Origin: Gracilinema caldarium
GTDB lineage: Bacteria; Spirochaetota; Spirochaetia; Treponematales; Breznakiellaceae
Direction of reading: 5' to 3'
Assembly: GCF_029265695.1 (NCBI RefSeq)
Contig: NZ_JAJUHW010000016.1
Location: 1 to 56,677, forward strand
DNA length: 56,677 nt
Part shown: positions 1 through 9,276 of the stretch, one piece after another
Numbering within the stretch: position 1 is the first letter of the stretch
Layout of the letters: every line of letters begins with the position of its first letter
Made by a program: the position numbers and the translations under genes
The notes under the pieces: model-generated
Seen by the model: the letters and a program-made list of their open reading frames with translations, nothing else
Databases searched by the model: none
Told to the model about the DNA's origin: nothing

Positions 1-17
1 AGATCTGGCCATACCAA

Positions 18-1772
18 TCAGCTCAGCCGGGCATTGGGAAGCTCTACAAAAAAGACCGTTTTCCCGGGAACACTAGAAAAACCAATAAGGCCCCCGTGGC
101 TTTCGACTATCTTTTTAGATATATCCAGCCCAAGTCCAATACCTTCTCCATCCTTTTTCGTTGTAAAAAAGGGTTCAAAAATATGCGCCTGATTCTCCTT
201 GGCTATTCCCTTGCCAGTATCGGTAATACTCACCCGGACCCGATCAGGTTCCAATAATTCAGTGCTAATAGTCAGTACACCTTGATAATCCATAGCTTGC
301 AAAGCATTTTTAATAATATTAAACCACACCTGATCCAATTTTTCTGGAGACCCCTTAAGCAATATTCCCGTATATTGTTTCTGAACATTCACCCCTTGCT
401 TTATAAAAGACTCCATTAAAACTAAAATGTTGTCGATCCGCTCTTCAAGCTTAAATTCGGTTTGAGATGCGGCTATTTCCGGCATGAGGTAGTATTGAAT
501 AGCACCTACTACCCGTGCGGCTTTCTCCGTTGCTAGATGAATTACTTCCGCCATATCCATGACAACCGCAAGCCGGCTCACCAGGGAAACAAGAAGGGCT
601 GCGTCAGGGTACTTAAGCCATTCGAGAGGGATACTTGTTCCTGGCATTAAACCAATTTCTACCAGGTTCTCGGCTAAAAGAGCAGCGTTATCTATCCCTT
701 CTGCGGACAGTATTTCTTCTGCTTTTTTATATAAGATAATTGATGAACTATCATTCTGTTTGCGGCTAATCTGTTTTTTCACGTACTGATACAATTCGAT
801 GAGACGGGCCTGGGAATGCTTGCCCAATGATGCAAAGTCTTCAAGAAATTTCTGAATCTCACTGACAAAGAAATTTTTAATAATATTGTCCGAAGATTGT
901 ATAGCACCCAGGGGGGAATTAAGCTCATGGGCTATGCCTGCAGAAAGGGTTCCCAGGGCAGTTAATTTTTCTGTTCTTACCAGCTGGTCCTGCGTTCTTT
1001 GCAGTTCCCTGAGAGATGCCTCCAAGGCGCAGGTACGATCTGCAACTTTTTCTTCCAGCTGTTCATTGAGATGCAGCAATTCCTGCCGGTGTTTGTAAAT
1101 CTGCTCGCTCATTGAGTTAATAGTCGTAATCATCATATTGACATCAGGATAGGAACTTTCGGGAATTCGCTGCTGATATTCTCCTTCCTTGATACGATAT
1201 AAACTTTCAAGAATAGGCGCTAATTCCTTATTTACCTTCGGATAAATAATAGAACGGAGCAATGTAATGGTAATAATGATCATAGCGCATATCGCGAGCA
1301 GAATTACTTTTAATAAATTAGCATTTACACTCCGGATCTGCAGGTCGCTGAAATCCAAACGATAGGACCCTAAAAATACATTGTTGTAATAAATCGTTCC
1401 TTCGCGGCTTTTAATCGAGGATCGGGGATCCCTGTTTGGTATGTCCAGCAGCACATTTGAATAGGATGAAATCAGCTGTATCCCCGAAATTCTTCCCGAG
1501 GAAAGCAGAGTCTGGCCAATCCGGATACACTGGTCATCATCCAATATATATAAGGGTATTTCCAGGATAGAAACAAATTCACTCGTTGTTCGCTCAGACT
1601 CCTGCTGTAGTTCCCTTGTCATGGTCTGGCTTATAAAAAAGAGGGCCCCAATTTCTACGAGGATAATGCCGAGGGAAGTAAGACCGATCAATAAAAAACC
1701 TATTTCATCAAGAAGATTTCTCTTTATAGATGTAAGCATGAATACTTTTTTCATGTTATTTATATTTTGCAT
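18..1772 (-). CDS. membrane sensor histidine kinase
   Basis: This is a membrane-bound sensor kinase of 584 residues. Two membrane segments (about 22-47 and 152-172) enclose a periplasmic region of about 100 residues. A HAMP-like linker and coiled coil (about 175-265) follow. The H-box reads AHELNSPLGA with His282, and the ATPase domain shows N-box NIIKNALQAM (485-494), DTGKGI (518-523), FFTTK (535-539) and GIGLGL (544-549). About 100 extra residues (roughly 305-400) lie between the two DHp helices, which normally form a tight hairpin. The gene overlaps the upstream solute-binding protein gene if the first ATG is used; the ATG at 1754 would start one base after that gene's stop. Neither start has a clear ribosome binding site. 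No response regulator gene lies in the window; it could lie beyond the left edge. Confidence 0.88.
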   Translation of the reverse strand: MQNINNMKKVFMLTSIKRNLLDEIGFLLIGLTSLGIILVEIGALFFISQTMTRELQQESERTTSEFVSILEIPLYILDDDQCIRIGQTLLSSGRISGIQLISSYSNVLLDIPNRDPRSSIKSREGTIYYNNVFLGSYRLDFSDLQIRSVNANLLKVILLAICAMIIITITLLRSIIYPKVNKELAPILESLYRIKEGEYQQRIPESSYPDVNMMITTINSMSEQIYKHRQELLHLNEQLEEKVADRTCALEASLRELQRTQDQLVRTEKLTALGTLSAGIAHELNSPLGAIQSSDNIIKNFFVSEIQKFLEDFASLGKHSQARLIELYQYVKKQISRKQNDSSSIILYKKAEEILSAEGIDNAALLAENLVEIGLMPGTSIPLEWLKYPDAALLVSLVSRLAVVMDMAEVIHLATEKAARVVGAIQYYLMPEIAASQTEFKLEERIDNILVLMESFIKQGVNVQKQYTGILLKGSPEKLDQVWFNIIKNALQAMDYQGVLTISTELLEPDRVRVSITDTGKGIAKENQAHIFEPFFTTKKDGEGIGLGLDISKKIVESHGGLIGFSSVPGKTVFFVELPNARLS

Positions 1773-2535
1773 GAATTGCCGTTATAGTTCCGTCCGATAT
1801 CATATCTTTTATCGCACGGTTAACATCCTCTATCAGTTTGGAATCCTTCCATTTAGATGAAAATACGATAAATAGAGCCGTTTTTTGTTCCGGCTGCCAC
1901 CGTGTCGGAACAAGAACACCGCGAAGACCATTTTGAGCCACATCCCAGCTGATGTTTGGTTCAGTACCGATAGCAAGATCAATTCGTTCAGATTCAAGCA
2001 TTTTGAGAATAATTATTTCATCTTTTAGGTGCAATTTATTGATGGATGCATCGGAGTTATAAGGTTCAAAATAGGCGGAGCTTATAGATTGTCCGATTGT
2101 CAAACCTCGCAGGTCTTCATAGGATTTTAATTGATTCTCTCGTCCTTTCTTAGTATAAAATACAGGCTGTACCGTGCTATAGCTGGTAGGAACGTATAAC
2201 ATGGTATGAGTCCGCTCCTCAGTCCAAGCTACTCCAGTAAGCATATCAGCCTGATTATTTCGAATCATTTCAAGACAGCGGGCCCAAGAAGCGCTCGTAA
2301 TTGTAACCTTTATGTTAAGCCGCTTTTCCAGTTCTCGGACCAGGTCTATATCAATACCGGTCCACTCATGAGGTTTATCGTTTGTGCCTATACGGTACGG
2401 AGCCCAAACTTCGTTCACCATGAGGATCTGTTGGGCGAAAAGACCGCTTTCAGCAATAACTGCTTGCGAGAAAAAGAGTGCAAGTATTAAAACCCGGACA
2501 GCGATCTTACCGGTTTTTCTCATGAAATACCCCAT
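1756..2535 (-). CDS. family 3 extracellular solute-binding protein
   Basis: This is a secreted periplasmic binding protein of the amino-acid/polar-compound type (family 3, PBPb fold), 259 residues. An N-terminal signal segment (about 8-34) precedes the mature domain. Visible family features are GIDIDLVRELEKRLN near residue 60, a DMLTGVAWTEERTHT stretch and a second lobe starting near DLRGLTIGQ. No permease or ATPase gene adjoins it. Instead the next gene downstream, overlapping or one base away, is a membrane histidine kinase. This suggests the protein delivers a ligand signal to the kinase rather than feeding a transporter, which is an inference from gene order. A second ATG four codons in (2523) is an equally plausible start. 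Confidence 0.85.
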   Translation of the reverse strand: MGYFMRKTGKIAVRVLILALFFSQAVIAESGLFAQQILMVNEVWAPYRIGTNDKPHEWTGIDIDLVRELEKRLNIKVTITSASWARCLEMIRNNQADMLTGVAWTEERTHTMLYVPTSYSTVQPVFYTKKGRENQLKSYEDLRGLTIGQSISSAYFEPYNSDASINKLHLKDEIIILKMLESERIDLAIGTEPNISWDVAQNGLRGVLVPTRWQPEQKTALFIVFSSKWKDSKLIEDVNRAIKDMISDGTITAIHAKYK

Positions 2536-2584
2536 GAGAATTTTAAGAGACCGTTGATATGAATGTCAAATTTTCTCTTTTTTC

Positions 2585-3934
2585 TTACACAATAGCCTTG
2601 GCCATCCAGCGCTTGCTCTTCCAGCGGAAGAGCATAATAATACCCCGGATTGTTTCATCGGTCCCCACTGCAAGCCAAATACCGACCATGCCAAGACTAA
2701 AATGCAGCCCCAAAAGCCAGGCACCAAAGACTCCAAGGCCCCACATAGAAACAATGCCAACCATGACAGGGAACTTCACATCTCCCGCGCCTTTGAGGGC
2801 AGGAATAGTAATCAAATTGATAGACCTTCCGGTTTCCACATAGAACGAAACAAAGAGCATGTTGTAGGTTACCTGGGCAATTTCCTTAACATGGGTAAAG
2901 ATCCCGATAAGCGGCTGCTTAAACAGATTAAGCAGCAAAACCAGGGTAAAGGATATCATGGTTCCCGCGAGCTGATACATAAATACCCTTTTGTACGCCG
3001 ATTCGGGCTGCCGAGCCCCTACAAAATACCCAGTCTTAATCTGAGCCGCATTTCCAATCGACATGGCCGCCACAAACACAAACCGAACCAAGGTCTGGGC
3101 GTACACTTGAGCCGACATAGCATATGTGCCCAGGGTTGTAACCATGGCCATAATAACAATCTGCCCCACATTGTAGGAAAGGGCTTCCCCAGCGGAGGGC
3201 ACACCGATCTCAAGAATCTTTCTATAAATTGATGCAGGGACGTTTCGCCAACCTTCGGCTTTAAACAAAATAGAATGATGGGACTTAATCCGCCAGCGGG
3301 TCATAAGGACCGCCGCAATTTGGGATACGACCGAAGAAACAGCCACACCAGCTACGCCGGTGACCGGGAGACCAAACCAGCCGTAGAGGGCCAAAGAATT
3401 GCCAAGCACATTTATAAGATTGGCAATAATTGAAATGTACATGGTATCCCGGGTATAACCATAGGTTCGCAGGACCGTCGACTGCAGCATGTTAAAGGCG
3501 ATAAAAACCGAGCCAAAACCGCCAAAGATAACAAAGTACTGCCATGCGTAGAGCCTCACCTTCGGCTCCAGGGGATAGAGAGACAGGAGCCACCAGGAAC
3601 CTGTCAGTACGAGCAAAGTCATCAAGAGGGCGAGCATCAAAATAAGAATAGTACTTGCCTGGGCAATAAGCCCCGCATCCTTTTTCCGATCCGCCCCGAG
3701 ATATTGGGCCAGCACAATGCTGGAACCGGTACAAACAATAGTAAAGAGAAGTTGAATAAAAAACATGTACTGGGCAACCATTCCCACACCAGCTACCGCT
3801 TCCTGGGCATAGGAACTGAGCATGAAGGTATCGATAGATGAGACCAGCATCCTGAAAAGCGATTCCAGGAATATGGGCAGTGCGAGGGTCAGAAGGCTGA
3901 CAGTACCGGGATTTACTGATTTTTGCGAATTCAT
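2585..3934 (-). CDS. MATE family efflux transporter
   Basis: This is a multidrug/toxin extrusion (MATE) transporter, a 12-helix inner-membrane antiporter that exports organic cations or metabolites using a Na+ or H+ gradient. Family signs are the N-terminal LALPIFLESLFRMLVSSIDTF region, the repeated two-lobe hydrophobic pattern, and IGVPSAGEALSYN at the start of the second half. The start chosen here gives 449 residues and begins just before the first helix. An in-frame ATG at 3991 would add 19 residues that do not look conserved. The gene ends 49 bases before the solute-binding protein gene and may be transcribed from the divergent region shared with the sugar kinase gene. The substrate cannot be told from sequence. 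Confidence 0.88.
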   Translation of the reverse strand: MNSQKSVNPGTVSLLTLALPIFLESLFRMLVSSIDTFMLSSYAQEAVAGVGMVAQYMFFIQLLFTIVCTGSSIVLAQYLGADRKKDAGLIAQASTILILMLALLMTLLVLTGSWWLLSLYPLEPKVRLYAWQYFVIFGGFGSVFIAFNMLQSTVLRTYGYTRDTMYISIIANLINVLGNSLALYGWFGLPVTGVAGVAVSSVVSQIAAVLMTRWRIKSHHSILFKAEGWRNVPASIYRKILEIGVPSAGEALSYNVGQIVIMAMVTTLGTYAMSAQVYAQTLVRFVFVAAMSIGNAAQIKTGYFVGARQPESAYKRVFMYQLAGTMISFTLVLLLNLFKQPLIGIFTHVKEIAQVTYNMLFVSFYVETGRSINLITIPALKGAGDVKFPVMVGIVSMWGLGVFGAWLLGLHFSLGMVGIWLAVGTDETIRGIIMLFRWKSKRWMAKAIV

Positions 3935-4143
3935 GATTGTTTTTGTTACTCCACACGCAGCGCTATAGGCTGCGCTGCCAATAATAAACAATTTTCTAAC
4001 ATTGGTATAGATGGATGAAATTTTCCAACGAATTTTATACCGGGCATTAGTTCTTTATAAAATACACGAAACACCATTATCCACTTGCGCAACAAAGAGA
4101 CAGCCAGTAGTATTTGAAAATCATTCTTTCTCTGGAGGCAGCG

Positions 4144-5115
4144 ATGATACTCTGTTGCGGCGAAGCCCTTATCGATATGGTCCCCTACAAAACCCAGGAT
4201 GGGATTGATACCTACCGGCCGCTCCCCGGAGGCAGTCCTTATAACAGTGCCATTGCCATGGGCCGCCTTGGTGCCCCGGTCAGCTTTATGGGCCGCCTTT
4301 CTTCTGACTTCTTCGGCACCATGCTGGTAGAACGGCTTCAAAAAAACAATGTCAGAACTGACCTCATTGTCCGCTCAAAACAAAATTCAACCTTAGCCTT
4401 TGTAAAAATAGAATCAGGGAAAGAGCCTCAGTATGCTTTTTACACCGAAGGCACCGCGGACCGTTCATTTTCGCTCCAAGACCTGCCCCACAAGCTGCCC
4501 CAGGACCTCCATGGAATACTCTTCGGGTCCATTTCCATGACCATGGAACCGGTGGCCAGCACCATAGAACAGTTTGTCCGCACTCAAAGCCAGCGGACAG
4601 ACCCCAATGCGCCGGTTATATCCCTTGACCCCAACGTCCGGCCCGTCATGATTCATGACCACCGAGCCTATGTCAAACGGCTGGAAGGCTGGATCTCCAG
4701 CGCCACAATCGTAAAAATTTCCGGCGCCGACATGGAATATGTGTACCCATCCCTCTCGCGGGAAGCGGCGCTTGAAAAGGTGCTTTCGTTGGGCCCCACC
4801 CTCGTCGTGACCACCTTGGGCGCCGATGGTGCCCTGGCCATAGGGCGCCGAAAAGACGGCAGCCGCTTTAGCGCCACGGCCCCGGTCGTTCCTGTGAAAG
4901 TGGCGGACACCATCGGCGCCGGCGACACCTTCCACGCAGCCCTCCTCTCCTACTTTGAGCTGCAGGAGAAATTGAACCGTTCAGCTTTGGCAGAGCTTTC
5001 GGAGGCGGAACTTAAGGAAGCCCTGTTCTTTGCAAACAAGGCCGCATCCCTGGTTTGTACTAAACACGGTGCGGAGCCGCCCACCATGGCGGAGATGGAT
5101 GCTTTGGAACTCTAA
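4144..5115 (+). CDS. PfkB family carbohydrate kinase (fructokinase-like)
   Basis: This is a ribokinase-fold sugar kinase, most like fructokinases, which would phosphorylate a cytoplasmic sugar with ATP. PfkB signature 1 is PGGSPYNSAIAMGRLG (residues 28-43). Signature 2 is DTIGAGDTFHA (255-265), with Asp261 as the catalytic base. The start is fixed by a GGAGG ribosome binding site seven bases before the ATG at 4144; an upstream in-frame TTG at 4114 is unlikely. Its length of 323 residues is normal for the family. The carbonic anhydrase gene begins one base after its stop, so the two are probably co-transcribed. Fructose is the likely substrate by similarity, but ribose, adenosine or keto-sugar acids are not excluded. 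Confidence 0.9.
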   Translation: MILCCGEALIDMVPYKTQDGIDTYRPLPGGSPYNSAIAMGRLGAPVSFMGRLSSDFFGTMLVERLQKNNVRTDLIVRSKQNSTLAFVKIESGKEPQYAFYTEGTADRSFSLQDLPHKLPQDLHGILFGSISMTMEPVASTIEQFVRTQSQRTDPNAPVISLDPNVRPVMIHDHRAYVKRLEGWISSATIVKISGADMEYVYPSLSREAALEKVLSLGPTLVVTTLGADGALAIGRRKDGSRFSATAPVVPVKVADTIGAGDTFHAALLSYFELQEKLNRSALAELSEAELKEALFFANKAASLVCTKHGAEPPTMAEMDALEL

Positions 5116-5116
5116 A

Positions 5117-5737
5117 ATGGAATACCTGTTTGACGGAGTTCGGGAGTTCAGTACCCGGGACTTTTTAGAATATAAGAACCTCTTTAAGAAACTCGGCCGG
5201 GAACAGGCCCCCCATACCTTGTTCATCGGCTGTTCCGATTCCCGCATCGTACCAAACCTGATAACAAAGACCCTGCCGGGGGAACTCTTTGTTATCCGCA
5301 ATATCGCCAACATTGTGCCCTATTACCGGCAGTCCGAAGAATACCTGGCCACAACCTCGGCTATTGAATACGCAGTTAAGGTGCTTAAAGTAGAAAACAT
5401 CCTGGTCTGCGGACACTCGAACTGCGGCGGCTGCAAAGCCCTGTTTTTGGACAAAGAGCAGACCGCCGAAATTCCCCACACACAAAAATGGCTTGAATTA
5501 GCCAGCCGGGTAAAACAAAAGATAGAATCCGAAGCAATAACAGATGAAATAGAGCGGGAATGGAAAACCGAGCAGCTTAACGTGGTGGAACAGATGAACC
5601 ACCTTATTACCTATCCTTATATTAAAGAAAAATACAGGAACAAGGAAATAAATATCCTCGGCTGGTATTACCACATCGAAACCGGAGCGGTCTTTAATTA
5701 CCAGGCCGAGGAAAAACGGTTCATCAAAATAAACTAA
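5117..5737 (+). CDS. beta-class carbonic anhydrase
   Basis: This is a beta-carbonic anhydrase that interconverts CO2 and bicarbonate, cytoplasmic, 206 residues. The zinc ligands are all visible: Cys39 in CSDSR (with the Asp41/Arg43 dyad), His100 and Cys103 in HSNCGGC. The ATG at 5117 follows the sugar kinase stop by a single base, so translation is likely coupled. The family motif sits at the expected place only if translation starts here; a longer in-frame opening at 5030 lies inside the kinase gene and is rejected. There is no signal peptide. The pairing with a sugar kinase has no obvious metabolic logic and probably reflects operon packing. Confidence 0.93.
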   Translation: MEYLFDGVREFSTRDFLEYKNLFKKLGREQAPHTLFIGCSDSRIVPNLITKTLPGELFVIRNIANIVPYYRQSEEYLATTSAIEYAVKVLKVENILVCGHSNCGGCKALFLDKEQTAEIPHTQKWLELASRVKQKIESEAITDEIEREWKTEQLNVVEQMNHLITYPYIKEKYRNKEINILGWYYHIETGAVFNYQAEEKRFIKIN

Positions 5738-5761
5738 CAATTGGAACCGCCAAAAACACTG

Positions 5762-6994
5762 CTAAAAGTGTAACCGTACCTTAGCGCCCAAGAACCACTG
5801 GGACCAGGCGGTAAAGGGAACACCGAACCAGGTCGCGGAAAGACTGTCCTGGGTTTTCTGGGATTCGGGAACCAGACCGCCCTCTTCAAGCTGCACCAGG
5901 ACCTTTACACCGCCGGTAAGATGAAGATTCCGCCCCAAGGGAAGCCCGAGGCTGATGCGGCCTGACGGATAGGGTTTGCAATAGGAAACCAAGGCAGCCT
6001 TGTCATGATCTACCGCAGCCTGATATATGGCATCGATATCTGAACCGATGGCCTGTTCGGCGGACACATCAACATCAACATAGGGACCGCCAAGCCTTAC
6101 CCGGGTCCCGATACCGGCGCTCACCATGAGGTTATCATTGCGGACAAACCAGTCGCTGCGAGGGGCTCCCGCGCCAAGCACCATATAGAGGAAGGGGCTG
6201 CCGGCCTGCCAGTACACAAAGGCCGTATCCGTGGCGGGCATATAGAGGGCGCTCAGACTGTCGACCCCATTATTGCTTATATTGATGAACCCAATCTGCA
6301 GGCCCCGCAGTTCGCCGGTAATGTTCACAAACCCAATCTGCATACCGTTCACCGACTCGGCAATATTGAACATCTCTGCAATCTGGATGCCCTTAACGGT
6401 GGATGCGATATTAAAGAGTCCCGCAGCCTGGACTGAACCCTGAACCTTGTCTGCAATGTTAAATATACCGGCTAGCTGGGCTCCCCGTACCGAACCGCCT
6501 GCTATATTAAAGATCCCCGCACCCTGGAAGCCATCTACCTCGCCTCCTGCGATGTTAAAAACCCCCGCGCCCTGGAAACCGCCAATCTTTTTCCCCGAAA
6601 TATTAAATACACCGGCACCCTGAAAACCGTAGCCCCTGTCATACATATTAAAGACTCCGGCCCCTGCAAAACCGTAAGAGGTATCAAAAGCAGCTCCGAT
6701 AGCCGCAAAGGAGGCGGAAGTCCGGTAATAGCCTAAGGGAATGGAAAGGCCAGGCGTAAAGGAAAGCAGCACGGGCACATAGGGGACCTCTGATTCATTG
6801 TCCGCAGTATCAGAACCGCTGCTGGCAAGGGAACCTTGCGTCCCGCTGTCTTGCTTGCCCTTGTCCAGTTTTTCCTGGTATTTGTCCCGGGCTTTTTGCA
6901 GCACAGGATCATCAGATTCCTGGGCAGAAAGGGTTCCCGCCCCAAGGGCAAGAACTAGCATAACCGAAAGGAGAGAACGAACCGTAGCTTTCAT
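5762..6994 (-). CDS. surface protein with FNI/FNM repeats (LA_2272-like)
   Basis: This is an exported, probably outer-membrane protein of 410 residues. A signal peptide of about 24 residues ends near LSAQES. A charged stretch follows (about 25-60), then nine degenerate repeats of 14-18 residues with the core GxQGAGVFNI(A/S)GG, beginning near residue 110. The C-terminal 150 residues look like amphipathic beta strands and end in an aromatic residue (VRLHF), as outer-membrane barrels do. The repeat type resembles the LA_2272 family of Leptospira surface proteins; this assignment is from memory of the pattern. The start is set by AAGGAG seven bases upstream of the ATG at 6994. It is convergent with the carbonic anhydrase gene and divergent from the acetyltransferase gene. 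Function is unknown. Confidence 0.75.
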   Translation of the reverse strand: MKATVRSLLSVMLVLALGAGTLSAQESDDPVLQKARDKYQEKLDKGKQDSGTQGSLASSGSDTADNESEVPYVPVLLSFTPGLSIPLGYYRTSASFAAIGAAFDTSYGFAGAGVFNMYDRGYGFQGAGVFNISGKKIGGFQGAGVFNIAGGEVDGFQGAGIFNIAGGSVRGAQLAGIFNIADKVQGSVQAAGLFNIASTVKGIQIAEMFNIAESVNGMQIGFVNITGELRGLQIGFINISNNGVDSLSALYMPATDTAFVYWQAGSPFLYMVLGAGAPRSDWFVRNDNLMVSAGIGTRVRLGGPYVDVDVSAEQAIGSDIDAIYQAAVDHDKAALVSYCKPYPSGRISLGLPLGRNLHLTGGVKVLVQLEEGGLVPESQKTQDSLSATWFGVPFTAWSQWFLGAKVRLHF

Positions 6995-7150
6995 TGTTGG
7001 CTCCTTATTATCCGACCGCACAGGCGCAGCACTGGCCCTGGCAATCCGGACTACAGTTCGGGGAACATTCATAAATCCCCGGATGCCTCGGATGAGCGCA
7101 TCGGTTCCAATATAGCACAGGAGGTACAGTTTTTCAGGAATTACTCACTT

Positions 7151-7179
7151 TTGACAGGGGCAATTATATTGGTTAAGCT
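7151..7179 (+). promoter_or_regulatory. predicted promoter of the AAC(3)-like gene
   Basis: TTGACA at 7151-7156 is followed after 17 bases by TAAGCT (7174-7179), seven bases before the ATG at 7187. The perfect -35 box and spacing support a leaderless transcript; the -10 match is weak. The TTG at 7151 is therefore more likely part of a promoter than a start codon. Confidence 0.5.
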
Positions 7180-7186
7180 TGCACCC

Positions 7187-8002
7187 ATGGGTGAATTAGA
7201 AACTATCCAGCAGCGCCGGGAAGGACCGAATACGGTGCAGAGTTTAGAACAGGACCTGCGCGCCGCAGGTCTTCGGCCTGGCATGACCGTACTCCTCCAT
7301 TCGTCTCTCAGTTCCCTGGGCTGGGTTTGCGGCGGAGCAGTGACCGTTATTCTCGCATTCCAAAATGTTTTAAGCCTAGAAGGAACCCTTGTTATGCCAA
7401 CCCATTCGGGAGACCTTTCCGATCCGGCCCAATGGGAACATCCTCCGGTACCCCGGGAATGGTGGGAAACTATCCGGGCTGCCATGCCCGCATACAGGAA
7501 AGATCGGACCCCCACAAGGGGCATGGGGACCATACCGGAAACGTTCCGTAAAATGGACGGGGTCCTCCGTTCTAGCCATCCCCAAGCATCCTTTGCAGCC
7601 TGGGGCAAGCACAAGGAATATATCACCCAGGACGAACACTATGATTTTGCCATGAACGATAAAAGTCCGCTGGGCCGCCTCTATGAACTGGACGGATATG
7701 TCTTATTGCTTGGGGTGGGACATGACCGCAACACGTCCATTCACCTCGCAGAATACCGAGCATCCTGGCCATCCAAATTGCTGATAAAAAACGGCATGCC
7801 GGTAGAGGAAGGAGGACACACATCATGGCAGGAGTTCGATGACATTGCCTATGGAGGAGAGGATTTTAATGAGCTCGGCAAAGCCTTTGAAAAAGCAGCA
7901 GGCATAAGCCCCTGCACCGTCGGGGACGCCCCTTCTCGCTTCTTTTCCCAGCGGCAGCTTGTGGACTTTGCGGTACGCTGGATAGAGGGAAATAGGGGGT
8001 AG
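7187..8002 (+). CDS. AAC(3) family N-acetyltransferase
   Basis: This protein belongs to the aminoglycoside 3-N-acetyltransferase family (antibiotic_NAT), which transfers acetyl from acetyl-CoA to an amine. Visible features are SLEQDLRAAGLRPGMTVLLHSSLSS split across residues 19-43, LVMPTHSGD, TRGMGTIPETFR, SSHPQASFAAWG and the GVGHDRNTSIHLAE active-site block. Its 271 residues fit the family. The start at 7187 is preferred because a TTGACA promoter overlaps the only longer (TTG) alternative. Many environmental members do not confer resistance and act on unknown amines, so an antibiotic-resistance role should not be assumed. It stands alone between the surface protein gene and ugd. Confidence 0.85.
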   Translation: MGELETIQQRREGPNTVQSLEQDLRAAGLRPGMTVLLHSSLSSLGWVCGGAVTVILAFQNVLSLEGTLVMPTHSGDLSDPAQWEHPPVPREWWETIRAAMPAYRKDRTPTRGMGTIPETFRKMDGVLRSSHPQASFAAWGKHKEYITQDEHYDFAMNDKSPLGRLYELDGYVLLLGVGHDRNTSIHLAEYRASWPSKLLIKNGMPVEEGGHTSWQEFDDIAYGGEDFNELGKAFEKAAGISPCTVGDAPSRFFSQRQLVDFAVRWIEGNRG

Positions 8003-8109
8003 ATAAGCTAAATTCAAAAATCATCTGAATTTCAATTGCACACAATTCTAACCTAAGGCAAACAAGGATTTAACTATTTCCGCATAAAATTGCCGCGATG
8101 GAGGCAGAA

Positions 8110-9276
8110 ATGCACATTGCAGTTGCGGGGTTAGGTTATGTAGGGCTGGCGAATGCGGTTCTTCTTGCGCGGAAGCATACCGTGTACGCCCTGGATATCA
8201 ATGCAGAACGGGTTGAACTGGTAAATAAGCGGCAAAGCCCGATTGTAGATCCGGAGCTTGAAGCTATGCTTCGCACCAGCGCACTGAAGCTCATCGCCAG
8301 CACGGATCCTGCAACTGTTTTTAAAGATGCCGATGTGGCAATCATTGCCACTCCGACCGATTATGACCCGGTTACTAACTATTTTAACACTGAAAGCGTC
8401 GAACAGGTTATCGAAAGCATTTTAAAAATCAACAATGATACTTTAATTGTCATAAAATCTACGGTGCCGGTAGGATTTACCGCGGAGATGCGTAAAAAAT
8501 ACGGGACAAAACAGATTATTTTTTCTCCCGAATTTTTACGGGAAGGCCATGCCTTGTATGATACTATGTATCCTTCCAGGATTATCGTAGGGGGGACCGA
8601 TGACCGGGCCCGCATTATTGCCCAGCTCTTGCAGGAAGCTTCAGAAAAGGCTGATGTACCGGTACTCCTCATGGAATCCTCGGAAGCAGAAGCGGTAAAG
8701 CTTTTTTCCAATACATACCTTGCGATGCGCATCGCCTATTTTAATGAACTGGATACCTACGCTGAGTCCCACGGACTGGACACAAAAAACATCATTTCCG
8801 GAGTCTGCTGGGATCCCCGGATCGGACATTTTTATAATAACCCGAGCTTTGGCTATGGGGGCTATTGCTTACCTAAGGACACAAAACAGCTTTTAGCCAA
8901 TTACCAGAAGGTCCCCAACAGGCTCATCAAGGCCATCGTCAGTTCCAATACGACTCGAAAAGACTTTATTGCTGAGCGTATTATCGCAAAGAACCCTGAA
9001 ACTGTCGGTATATACCGGCTTACCATGAAGGCAGGATCGGACAATTTTAGGTCCAGTGCCGTACAGGGGATCATGAAACGGATTAAGGCGAAGGGTATCC
9101 CTGTCATTGTATACGAACCGGCTCTTAAGGAACCGAGCTTTTTCCGTTCCCCGGTCTACCGGGATCTGGATAAGTTCAAACAGGAAGCGGATCTTATAGT
9201 ATCCAACCGGCTCTATCCCGAATTAGATGATGTAAAACACAAAGTGTATACCCGGGACCTCTTTCAGCGGGACTGA
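8110..9276 (+). CDS. ugd: UDP-glucose 6-dehydrogenase
   Basis: The enzyme oxidises UDP-glucose to UDP-glucuronate with two NAD+, supplying surface polysaccharide precursors. Residues 7-12 carry the Rossmann GxGxxG (GLGYVG). The catalytic cysteine is Cys253 in [14 protein letters not shown], with Lys197 in [16 protein letters not shown]. The 388-residue length matches the short bacterial class. The start at 8110 has GGAGG five bases upstream; the ATG at 8098 overlaps that site and is unlikely. Its 3' end overlaps the convergent YqfO-like gene by 13 bases. No polysaccharide cluster adjoins it, so the end product is not evident here. Confidence 0.95.
   Translation: MHIAVAGLGYVGLANAVLLARKHTVYALDINAERVELVNKRQSPIVDPELEAMLRTSALKLIASTDPATVFKDADVAIIATPTDYDPVTNYFNTESVEQVIESILKINNDTLIVIKSTVPVGFTAEMRKKYGTKQIIFSPEFLREGHALYDTMYPSRIIVGGTDDRARIIAQLLQEASEKADVPVLLMESSEAEAVKLFSNTYLAMRIAYFNELDTYAESHGLDTKNIISGVCWDPRIGHFYNNPSFGYGGYCLPKDTKQLLANYQKVPNRLIKAIVSSNTTRKDFIAERIIAKNPETVGIYRLTMKAGSDNFRSSAVQGIMKRIKAKGIPVIVYEPALKEPSFFRSPVYRDLDKFKQEADLIVSNRLYPELDDVKHKVYTRDLFQRD

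Noticed and set aside
3935-3991. Longer MATE transporter start
   Set aside because: The extra 19 residues are not hydrophobic-helix or family-like; the shorter start gives the usual N-terminus. The case is not fully settled.
4114-4143. Longer sugar-kinase start at a TTG
   Set aside because: The GGAGG ribosome binding site lies inside this extension, seven bases before the ATG at 4144.
7151-7186. TTG start for the AAC(3)-like gene
   Set aside because: The TTG is the first half of a TTGACA box with proper spacing to a -10 near the ATG at 7187, and no ribosome binding site lies at a useful distance.
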